From contig JANWYL010000195.1 in assembly GCA_025056955.1 (NCBI GenBank), positions 1-5,595 of the forward strand: 5,595 nt of DNA, read 5' to 3'. The notes under the pieces were generated by a model. That model ran no database searches, had not been told where the DNA came from, and was given only the letters and a program-made list of their open reading frames with translations. The DNA is from Sandaracinaceae bacterium (GTDB taxonomy: Bacteria; Myxococcota_A; Polyangia; Polyangiales; Sandaracinaceae). Positions 1-5,495 of the stretch are shown here, piece by piece; the stretch's first letter is position 1; every line of letters starts with the position of its first letter. Both the position numbers and the translations under genes were made by a program.

Positions 1-59
1 ACTGAAAAAGGTGTGTCTGCGATCAGGCAAGTGCTTAACCCACAATCCTAATTCCTAAC

Positions 60-752
60 CTAAGGCCCGCCTTGCTTTGCTCCCTCCGAAGCCCCTTCAA
101 GCTGCTCTTTGAGCATTTCAAGCGCCCGGCCATGGATGCGGCTTGCCCAAGATTTGGACACACCCAAACGCCTTGCGACCTCTTCAAGAGGCCGGTCTTC
201 AAAGTAAAAGCCCTCAATCACGCTGCGCTCTCGCTCGGGCAACTGCTCAATCGCCTGTCGCAAGCGCAGCGCTTCATCGGCTTGGATCAAAAGGTTTTCT
301 GGCAAGTCTGCCTCGCTTTCACCATGGGCCAGCGCGCTTGTAACAAAAGCCACGCCAATCCCATCGAGGATCGCGCGCATGGCCTCAAGGGCATCTTCGA
401 GTTCCATGGGCACAAGGGGGCTTCCAACACCCTTCACTGCTTCATTCTCGAGGAGATCATTGGCCGCGCTCGCAAAACGCACAGCCTGCTCAAGCCCCTT
501 TGGCAGGCGGCGGGCCTGACGCAAGCCATCGAGGATGGCGCCTCGGATTCGGTAATGCGCAAAAGTGGTAAATTGAACGCCTCGGCTTGGATCGTAGCGT
601 TGGCGCGCCTCCAGGAGACCTTGAAACCCCCATCCGATCAGGTCATCAAGCTCCTCTTGCCAGCCGAGTTCAGCCTGAAGCTTGAGCGCAATCCCGCGCA
701 CCAACCCCTCATATTCCGAAATCCATTCTTCGGACTCCCTTTTGGCCTCCAT
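60..752 (-). CDS. Sigma-70 family RNA polymerase sigma factor, FliA/WhiG type
   Basis: This 230-aa protein would direct RNA polymerase to a specific promoter set. Region 2 spans about residues 10-80 and matches the FliA/WhiG pattern: 'LVRGIALKL', then 'ELDDLIGWGFQGLLEA', 'RYDPSRGVQFTTFAHYRIRG' and 'AILDGLR'. Region 4 spans about 160-216, with 'LPERERSVIEGFYFED' followed by a helix-turn-helix at about 187-210 ('EEVARRLGVSKSWASRIHGRA'). Between them (about 85-158) the usual region 3 signature is not recognisable, giving a compact factor of the kind I recall from myxobacteria and relatives. The start at 752 is the only ATG available: an in-frame stop at 789-791, which ends the upstream gene, closes the frame, and no clear Shine-Dalgarno is visible. 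It lies 36 nt after the E1-rhodanese gene on the same strand, so co-transcription is likely. No flagellar gene or anti-sigma factor is visible, so a motility role is not implied. The family call is secure; the regulon is unknown. Confidence 0.93.
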   Translation of the reverse strand: MEAKRESEEWISEYEGLVRGIALKLQAELGWQEELDDLIGWGFQGLLEARQRYDPSRGVQFTTFAHYRIRGAILDGLRQARRLPKGLEQAVRFASAANDLLENEAVKGVGSPLVPMELEDALEAMRAILDGIGVAFVTSALAHGESEADLPENLLIQADEALRLRQAIEQLPERERSVIEGFYFEDRPLEEVARRLGVSKSWASRIHGRALEMLKEQLEGASEGAKQGGP

Positions 753-788
753 GAGAGATGGGAGAATGCCGAAAAGCCAATGGAATGG

Positions 789-1979
789 TCAATGCCCCCT
801 TGCAGCCGTCGCAGGAGGCATCGCACAAAATCCCTCATAGTCGATATAGCTTTTGATGGTTGGGTGTTCACCGCAAACTGGGCAATTCGGATTCCTCCGA
901 AGGCGAAGAATGCGAAAACTCATCTTGAGAGAATCGTATGTCAGAAGACGCCCGACCAAGGGCTCGCCTTTGCCAAGGAAAATCTTGAGTGCCTCTGTCG
1001 CCTGAAGGGTGCCTATCACGCCAGGCAAAATGCCAAGCACTCCTGCTTCAGCACAGCTTGGAGCAAGATGCGGAGGCGGTGGCTCAGGATAGAGGCATCG
1101 ATAGCAAGGACCTTTGCCTGGCCACAGGGTCGTCACTTGCCCCTCAAAGCGAAAAATCGAGCCGTGCACCACAGGAATGCCTCGCCACACAGAAGCGTCG
1201 TTGATGAGGTAGCGAGTGGGGAAGTTATCGAGACCATCAACAATCACATCCCATCCCACATCCAAAATGCGGTCGATGTTTGCGCTCGTCAGGCGTTCTT
1301 CAAAACCCACCACTTTCACATCGGGATTGATGTTACGGAGCGTTTGTTCAGCGCTTTTGACTTTGGGCATGCCCAATCGATCGATGCCATGAAGGATTTG
1401 GCGCTGGAGGTTGGAAGCATCGACGACATCATTGTCAACGATTCCAATCGTTCCAACCCCTGCCGCAGCAAGATAATAGGCAGCTGGCGAACCCAAGCCC
1501 CCTGCTCCGAGAATGAGCACGCGCGATCGCAAAAGCTTTTCCTGCCCCCGCTCGCCAACCTCGGGAAGCATGATGTGCCGAGCGTAGCGCTCCCGTTGAT
1601 CGGGGCGAAGTTCCACGGGCTTTTCAATCGGATAACCGAGCTCTTTCCACCGCGTAAAGCCAGGATATGCGCTTTCAACGTGTGTGTATCCCAATTCCAT
1701 GAGCGTGCGGGCAGCAAAAGCACTGCGAATTCCGCTGGCGCAGTAAACCACGATTTTGGCGTTCTTATCAGGCACTTTCTGTTCGGCCTGCATCTCCAAA
1801 AAGCCACGGGGAATATGGATGGCCCCTGGGATGTGCCCAGCCCGCCACTCCTCGCTTTCTCTCACGTCAACGATGATCCAACCCTCCTTTTCTTCGATGC
1901 GTCGCGCAACTTCCTCCAAGGGAACAGTCCGGACGAGCGATCGTGTCTCCGAAAGCAATTCGCTATAGCTTTTGGGCAT
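789..1979 (-). CDS. Rhodanese-MoeB/ThiF fusion: E1-like sulfur-carrier adenylyltransferase
   Basis: This 396-aa cytoplasmic enzyme has two domains. Residues about 17-118 form a rhodanese domain: 'IIVDVRESEEWRAGHIPGAIHIP' leads to the active-site loop C80-ASGIRS and ends at 'GFTRWKELGYP'. Residues about 127-374 form an E1-like adenylation domain: entry motif 'RYARHIMLPEVG', nucleotide loop GAGGLGS (158-164), 'DASNLQRQ' with R193, K206/K208, and 'VDGLDNFPTR' with D248/D251. Zinc-type cysteine pairs are C292/C295 (CYRC) and C366/C369 (CPVC), and C309 lies in 'SCAEAGVLG'. By family knowledge it activates the Gly-Gly end of a MoaD/ThiS-like protein with ATP, and the rhodanese cysteine may carry persulfide sulfur. 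The order is reversed compared with MoeZ/MOCS3/Uba4, where the rhodanese is C-terminal. The start at 1979 is fixed by an in-frame stop at 1986-1988; AAAGGA lies just 2 nt upstream of the ATG. It leads the probable operon with the sigma gene. Whether it serves molybdopterin, thiamine, cysteine or tRNA thiolation cannot be decided here. Confidence 0.95.
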   Translation of the reverse strand: MPKSYSELLSETRSLVRTVPLEEVARRIEEKEGWIIVDVRESEEWRAGHIPGAIHIPRGFLEMQAEQKVPDKNAKIVVYCASGIRSAFAARTLMELGYTHVESAYPGFTRWKELGYPIEKPVELRPDQRERYARHIMLPEVGERGQEKLLRSRVLILGAGGLGSPAAYYLAAAGVGTIGIVDNDVVDASNLQRQILHGIDRLGMPKVKSAEQTLRNINPDVKVVGFEERLTSANIDRILDVGWDVIVDGLDNFPTRYLINDASVWRGIPVVHGSIFRFEGQVTTLWPGKGPCYRCLYPEPPPPHLAPSCAEAGVLGILPGVIGTLQATEALKIFLGKGEPLVGRLLTYDSLKMSFRILRLRRNPNCPVCGEHPTIKSYIDYEGFCAMPPATAARGH

Positions 1980-2092
1980 CGTCCTTTATCTATCCACCCA
2001 AAGGGCAAAAAATTCAATCTCCCCATGGCCACACGCCAAAGCCCGTGCAAAGAGCCAATTTTGGCATTCGGTTTTGTCCAAAGGGGTTTAAG
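1980..2092. promoter_or_regulatory. Divergent intergenic region with a short dyad
   Basis: These 113 nt separate the divergently transcribed E1-rhodanese gene (minus) and the lipoprotein gene (plus), so promoters for both should lie here or just inside the genes. I see no convincing -35/-10 pair on either strand. The only symmetric element is GCCAA-TT-TTGGC at 2054-2065, which could be an operator. Confidence 0.45.
2081..2086 (+). promoter_or_regulatory. Ribosome binding site deciding the lipoprotein start
   Basis: AAGGGG lies 6 nt upstream of the ATG at 2093. It supports that start over the far-upstream in-frame ATG at 1943, which would put 50 residues of unrelated sequence before the signal peptide and overlap the opposite-strand gene. 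It also fits better than the ATG at 2102. Confidence 0.6.
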
Positions 2093-4120
2093 ATGGATGA
2101 CATGAGATGCCCCTTCAAGCTGGTGTCAAGGGAGTGGTTCTCGTTTTGGATTGTGATTGGAAGCATTGCCTGTGGCCCTGAATTTGCCCCACCAGATGGT
2201 GGGGTTAGGGATGCTTCGGGGGATGGATTTGTGGCCGATGCCTCGGATGGGGCGATTCCAGACGCTCCCTTGCGTGAAAGGCCGACAGCCTTGTTTGTGC
2301 TCGATGGAGCAGCTGATTTTTTCGATCTGCCTTGGCCAAACGATGCCCGCTTGAGCCCCATGGGAACCCCTGATCTTCGCGCCTTCCCAACGGGAGGGCG
2401 CAGCCTCGTCCAGCGTTACATCGATGCGATCGGCCAAGCCCAGCAAGGCTGGTCCACAAACGGGGCAGTCTATTTTCGCTTTTCGCATCCTATTGATCCA
2501 TCGACCCTTCCTCAAACCCTCGAAGATTCAGTTGCTCCCCATTCCAGTGTTTGGCTGATCCGCATCGATGGGGATCCGACGCGTCACCCCTTTGTCACCT
2601 ATTTTGAACCTCGGAAAACGCGATTTTGGCCGGGCAACGTGCTTGCGGTGCGGCCTCCTGATGGTTTGCCCCTCGAAAGACGCAGCCGCTACGCTGTTGT
2701 GATCACGAATCGGCTGAAGGCAATTGGGGGACAGGTCTTTGAGCGGGATCGCGATTTTTCACTCATGCTCTCGGGAGATCCACGTTTTGAACGCACGGCC
2801 CGCCTCTACGCTCCAGCCTTGGCCGCAGCCGAGCGCCTTGGGCTTCAACGGGAGCAAGTTGTCGCAATGACCGTCTTTGAGACCCAAGATCCAATTGCCA
2901 TCGCTGAGCGCTGCGCCCGATTCATCCGCGAGGAAATCCCTCCTCCTGAAGTCGACAATTCCGCATGGAGCCTCCGCGAAAGCACAAGGAATTACTCAGT
3001 CGTCCATGGCCGCTATTTTGGCTCTCCTCGTTTTCAGGCCGGTTCTCCCCCATACCGCAGCGAAGGAGGAGCGATTCAGCTCTCTCCAAGCGGAGACCCC
3101 ATTGTTCATGAAATGGAAGAAATCCGCTTTGCTCTGGCCATTCCGCGCAGCCCAATGCCCCCAGGCGGCTACCCGATTGCCCTCTATGCCCACGGGACAG
3201 GAGGAGACCATCGCTCTTTCATTGAGGATGAGACGGCAGCCCTTTTGGCGGAGCGCGGGATTGCCACGATGGGCATTGACGCTCCCTTTCACGGAAACCG
3301 CCCCTCAGGCAGTGATCCATCGCTTGATTTTTTCAACGTCCTCAACCCACATGCCGTCCGTTGGAATCCGGTACAAACTGCCTTGGAGCACATCGTACAG
3401 GCACGCATCGCAAGCACGCTCGAGATACCGCGGAGCATTCTTGAAAGAGACGGGCAGCCAATTCGTTTTGACCGCGAGCGGGTCTATTTCATTGGTCATT
3501 CTCAAGGAGCTTTGGTCGGGCCGATTTACCTCGTTCTCGATCCTTTGCCAAAGGCCGCCCTCTTCAGCGCAGGAGGCTCGCTGATTGGCCATAGCTTCAT
3601 TGCAAAAACACTTCCAATCGATATTCCGCGCCTCGTACAAGGCCTTCTCGGCCTTTCGGGTGCAAACCCGCAAGAAGCCTTTGAAATGGAGGGGTTTGTC
3701 ATGGAGCATCCCCTCATCACTTTGGTTCAGGGGTGGATTGACGTCTCAGATCCAGGCAATTACGCGCGCTTTGCGTTTGAGAGTCCCCTTCCTGGCAGAC
3801 CCCATCGCTCAGTCATTCTCATCGAAGGCATGCGCGACCAACATGTTCCTCCTCCATCGGCTGAAGCCCTTGCCACCGCCTTCCGTGCACCACCAGCCGA
3901 GCCCATTGTGCGCCCCCTTCCAGGCTTGCGTTTTCTTGGCATCCCGGAAGCGCGAGGAAAAGTCGAGGCCAATGCCCGTGGAGGGGCCACTGCAGCCCTT
4001 CTCCAATTTGCCGAGGGAGATCACTTTGTGTTCTTTTACGACGCACGAGGACGCGCCCGGGTAAGCGCTTTCTTCGCATCACTTCTCGACGGAGGCCCTG
4101 GCCGCTTGCCATCTCCATAA
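2093..4120 (+). CDS. Predicted outer-membrane lipoprotein, alpha/beta-hydrolase (VolA-like lipase/esterase)
   Basis: This 675-aa protein begins with a lipoprotein signal: basic n-region (R5, K9, R13), hydrophobic stretch about 15-26, lipid-acceptor C27 after 'GSIA', and Gly at +2, which favours the outer membrane. A flexible Asp/Ala/Gly-rich linker follows (about 33-60). Residues about 65-235 resemble the N-terminal domain of bacterial virulence-factor lipases: 'FFDLPWPNDARLS', 'VYFRFSHPIDPSTLP' and 'LPLERRSRYAVVITNRLKA' suggest a beta-sandwich. The C-terminal half is an alpha/beta-hydrolase: oxyanion motif HGTGG (367-371), 'GIDAPFHGNRPSG', nucleophile elbow GHSQG with S470, a likely acid D582 in 'EGMRDQHVPP', and H644 in 'GDHFVFF' near the end. 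By family it would hydrolyse an ester, perhaps a lysophospholipid as VolA does; the substrate is unknown. Tandem TAATAA stops end the gene. The start at 2093 follows AAGGGG at good spacing. The hydrolase call is strong; the VolA relationship is from remembered motifs. Confidence 0.88.
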   Translation: MDDMRCPFKLVSREWFSFWIVIGSIACGPEFAPPDGGVRDASGDGFVADASDGAIPDAPLRERPTALFVLDGAADFFDLPWPNDARLSPMGTPDLRAFPTGGRSLVQRYIDAIGQAQQGWSTNGAVYFRFSHPIDPSTLPQTLEDSVAPHSSVWLIRIDGDPTRHPFVTYFEPRKTRFWPGNVLAVRPPDGLPLERRSRYAVVITNRLKAIGGQVFERDRDFSLMLSGDPRFERTARLYAPALAAAERLGLQREQVVAMTVFETQDPIAIAERCARFIREEIPPPEVDNSAWSLRESTRNYSVVHGRYFGSPRFQAGSPPYRSEGGAIQLSPSGDPIVHEMEEIRFALAIPRSPMPPGGYPIALYAHGTGGDHRSFIEDETAALLAERGIATMGIDAPFHGNRPSGSDPSLDFFNVLNPHAVRWNPVQTALEHIVQARIASTLEIPRSILERDGQPIRFDRERVYFIGHSQGALVGPIYLVLDPLPKAALFSAGGSLIGHSFIAKTLPIDIPRLVQGLLGLSGANPQEAFEMEGFVMEHPLITLVQGWIDVSDPGNYARFAFESPLPGRPHRSVILIEGMRDQHVPPPSAEALATAFRAPPAEPIVRPLPGLRFLGIPEARGKVEANARGGATAALLQFAEGDHFVFFYDARGRARVSAFFASLLDGGPGRLPSP

Positions 4121-4154
4121 TAAGATGTGGAAGGATGGAGTGAGAGAAAAGTGA

Positions 4155-4172
4155 AAAGAGCTTTCGCTCTTT
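4155..4172 (-). terminator. Hairpin terminator between convergent genes
   Basis: A perfect 7-bp stem, AAAGAGC (4155-4161) and GCTCTTT (4166-4172), encloses a 4-nt loop. Read on the minus strand the loop is GAAA, a stable GNRA tetraloop, and the stem is followed by a pyrimidine-rich tail containing TTTT. It lies 11 nt after the stop of the minus-strand HTH gene and 34 nt after that of the plus-strand lipoprotein. The tail on the plus strand is not T-rich, so it is better as a minus-strand terminator. Confidence 0.6.
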
Positions 4173-4183
4173 GCGGTCGAAGC

Positions 4184-4729
4184 TTACAAAATGTAATCCT
4201 TGAGGCGCAGAACATCCCTTAGCGCAGCAAGCTTTGCCAAGCCAGCGGTTTCAACCTGCCGAACCCTTTCGCGGGTAAGGTTCATGATCTCGCCCACCTC
4301 TTCAAGCGTGATTCCACCGCGATCAGCAACATCAAGGGCACACGTTTCGGCCATTTCCCAAACCTCAATATCGGTGAAGTTGATCTTGATCGCTCCGCGG
4401 ACGGGGTGCACGTCGAGGTAAAGGTGATACTTGCAAGAAACGAAGGGACAAGGGCGCTCCATTTTCAAGCAATCCGCCCGTGTTTTGGGACGCCAATAGT
4501 CGGTCTCTGGGTAAAGCTCCCTACCGCGAGCAAGCTCCTTTTTGCTCAGGCGCCGTATGGAGATGGTCTTCCCTCGCGGTCTCTCCCTCCGCTTTCGTGG
4601 TTTTGGAGATGCTGGCTCAGGAATTTCAGCAAGCTCCTGAGCCAAAGAGGTGGCGCTTGGTATTCCTGCCGATTGAGGAGATTCAGAAGATTGAGAGGGT
4701 GTGGATTCGTCTTCAAGGTGTTCTGCCAT
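4184..4729 (-). CDS. Sigma region 4-like helix-turn-helix DNA-binding protein with conserved-looking cysteines
   Basis: This 181-aa protein has three parts. Residues 1-40 are Ser/Pro/Glu-rich and probably disordered. A strongly basic segment follows at 43-54 ('KPRKRRERPRGK'). The C-terminal part contains 'RPCPFVSCKYHLYLDV' and a helix-turn-helix matching sigma-70 region 4, 'ITLEEVGEIMNLTRERVRQVE' (about 140-160). Cysteines are C87, C94, C99 and C130. No region 2 is present, so it cannot act as an ordinary sigma factor. I recall similar small proteins in myxobacteria and other bacteria, often annotated as sigma-like DNA-binding proteins of unknown function. The start at 4729 is preferred because GGAGG precedes it by 4 nt; the in-frame ATG at 4741 would add MGGT and has no visible ribosome binding site. 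It is transcribed alone, convergent with the lipoprotein gene, behind a leader that carries a terminator-like hairpin. Its targets and any metal or redox sensing are unknown. Confidence 0.88.
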   Translation of the reverse strand: MAEHLEDESTPSQSSESPQSAGIPSATSLAQELAEIPEPASPKPRKRRERPRGKTISIRRLSKKELARGRELYPETDYWRPKTRADCLKMERPCPFVSCKYHLYLDVHPVRGAIKINFTDIEVWEMAETCALDVADRGGITLEEVGEIMNLTRERVRQVETAGLAKLAALRDVLRLKDYIL

Positions 4730-4733
4730 AGTG

Positions 4734-4738
4734 CCTCC
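4734..4738 (-). promoter_or_regulatory. Ribosome binding site deciding the HTH gene start
   Basis: GGAGG on the minus strand ends 4 nt before the ATG at 4729. It lies between the two candidate ATGs (4741 and 4729), so it can serve only the inner one, which supports the shorter protein. Confidence 0.6.
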
Positions 4739-4747
4739 CATCGAGTC

Positions 4748-4787
4748 AAAAAATCAGGCTTGCGTTTGTTCGCCCACAAACACAAGC
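4748..4787 (-). terminator. Terminator-like hairpin plus T6 in the HTH gene leader (possible attenuator)
   Basis: On the minus strand a 12-bp stem pairs GCTTGTGTTTGT (4787-4776) with ACAAACGCAAGC (4769-4758) around a 6-nt loop (GGGCGA). All positions pair in RNA, with one G-U wobble. CTGA and then six Ts (4753-4748) follow, the layout of an intrinsic terminator. The T-run ends 18 nt before the start codon at 4729 and 9 nt before its ribosome binding site. It would therefore stop transcription entering the gene unless something prevents folding, or else it ends an unrecognised transcript from upstream. I found no obvious competing antiterminator pairing. Confidence 0.65.
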
Positions 4788-4862
4788 AGAAAACCACAAA
4801 ATGATACCCACCTGCCTATTGAGCCAAGGCACACAAAAGGAATGAGGGAAAACTTCCCCTTC

Positions 4863-4872
4863 TAGTGCACTA
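4863..4872. repeat. 10-bp perfect palindrome
   Basis: TAGTGCACTA is a perfect 10-bp palindrome about 135 nt upstream of the HTH gene start. Such a site could be an operator for a dimeric regulator, but a single 10-bp palindrome can also occur by chance. Confidence 0.35.
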
Positions 4873-5011
4873 AAAGCAACCCTTTTTAAACACTGCCCTC
4901 AACACGCCGCGGTAAAACCGCAAAAACCCTTGGGCCCCACCTCTCCGCCACCTTAGGTAGGAAGCCAATTGAAAAAGCTTCGGCAAAAAGCAACTCACAC
5001 GCACCTTGCCG

Positions 5012-5035
5012 CTCCCATAAAGGCTCCCACAAAGG
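5012..5035. repeat. Two-copy 12-bp tandem repeat
   Basis: CTCCCATAAAGG (5012-5023) is followed directly by CTCCCACAAAGG (5024-5035), which differs at one base. This is a minor duplication in non-coding sequence with no evident function. Confidence 0.6.
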
Positions 5036-5126
5036 CTTCTCGGATGGCATGGATCGAACTCCAAAGGGGGTCTGCATCAGCATCACCGCGACTGCCGAAT
5101 GACAAGCGCCAACCTAAACTTGAGGC

Positions 5127-5495
5127 ATGCCCTTTGTCAAACATTCTGCACGTTTTTTTTCAAAACCATTGCGTTTCTGGGGTTTTTGGGCGCTCAACTG
5201 CTCTTCTCTTCCTTTGCCAAAGGGATGCGCAAAGAAGTACGTGCTCCTTTTTTCGTTGTTGGTACTTGTGGCTTGCAGCCATCGTGGCCAAGCCCAATTT
5301 GGTGATCCCTGCACCTCCGATCGCGATTGTGCAAAAGGGCTTTGTGTGGCTGGAGTGTTTTCTTCCTCTCCGGTTTGCACCAAAAGCTGTGCATCCGATG
5401 GCGATTGTCCCCGGGGCTGGACTTGTTCAGCCGTGACCCAAAACAATGTGGTGGTTTGCCGCAAAGGACCGTCGACGCCTTTTGGGCACCGCTGA
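5127..5495 (+). CDS. Small Cys-rich lipoprotein, start uncertain
   Basis: The frame encodes up to 122 aa. The convincing part begins near residue 31: Lys-containing 'PKGCAKKY', a hydrophobic core, and a perfect lipobox LVAC with C50. The mature part carries eight cysteines (62, 68, 73, 84, 88, 94, 100, 111) in two similar blocks, 'CTSDRDCAKGLC' and 'CASDGDCPRGWTC', a Dxx-type disulfide-rich arrangement common in myxobacterial surface proteins. It would be exported, lipidated and oxidised in the periplasm or on the surface; the function is unknown. The only in-frame ATG, at 5127, would give an unusually long 40-residue lead before the hydrophobic core, and GAGG sits only 1 nt from it. TTG at 5214 would give a normal signal peptide and a 93-aa protein but lacks a ribosome binding site. 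An ATG at 5225 lies in the +1 frame; removing one A from the AAA at 5231-5233 would join it to this frame as MRKKYVLLF. The mature region is credible; the 5' end is not settled. Confidence 0.72.
   Translation: MPFVKHSARFFSKPLRFWGFWALNCSSLPLPKGCAKKYVLLFSLLVLVACSHRGQAQFGDPCTSDRDCAKGLCVAGVFSSSPVCTKSCASDGDCPRGWTCSAVTQNNVVVCRKGPSTPFGHR

Larger units (their letters stand above)
4788..5126. other. Intergenic region without a recognisable gene
   Basis: About 340 nt between divergent genes contain no open frame with a recognisable product; short open frames on the minus strand (for example 4886-5086) lack a ribosome binding site and any familiar motif. Visible small structures are a dyad GGGAA-AAC-TTCCC (4846-4858), a 10-bp palindrome TAGTGCACTA (4863-4872), a small hairpin GCGGT-AAA-ACCGC (4909-4921) and a two-copy 12-bp tandem repeat (5012-5035). 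Promoters for the flanking genes should lie here, but none is convincing. Confidence 0.6.

Noticed and set aside
1943..2092. Upstream extension of the lipoprotein to the ATG at 1943.
   Set aside because: It would place 50 residues of unrelated sequence before a clear signal peptide, overlap the start of the E1-rhodanese gene, and ignore the AAGGGG site in front of 2093.
72..2105. A 677-codon open frame on the plus strand spanning both minus-strand genes.
   Set aside because: It is codon-aligned with the two minus-strand genes, so it stays open simply because those genes almost never use TTA, CTA or TCA codons. It covers two clearly recognisable conserved genes and its product has no recognisable domain.
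2877..3584. A 235-codon plus-strand open frame inside the hydrolase gene.
   Set aside because: It overlaps catalytic and structural motifs of the hydrolase in another frame and has no recognisable domain; it is a shadow.
4801..4827. Possible minus-strand promoter TTGGCT (4827-4822) and TATCAT (4806-4801).
   Set aside because: The spacer is only 15 nt, and the start site would fall about 7 nt before the 4758-4787 hairpin, which makes little sense for a transcript that must pass it. The match may be chance.
5040..5065. A GGAGTTCGATCC stretch on the minus strand resembling a tRNA T-loop.
   Set aside because: The flanking five bases do not pair as a T-stem, and no acceptor, D-arm or anticodon arm can be drawn around it.
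5153..5160. T8 run as the tail of an intrinsic terminator on the plus strand.
   Set aside because: No stable stem can be drawn in the bases immediately upstream.
4969..5436. A 155-codon plus-strand open frame overlapping the small lipoprotein.
   Set aside because: It runs out of frame through the lipobox and the repeated Cys blocks, which form the better-supported gene, and has no recognisable motif.
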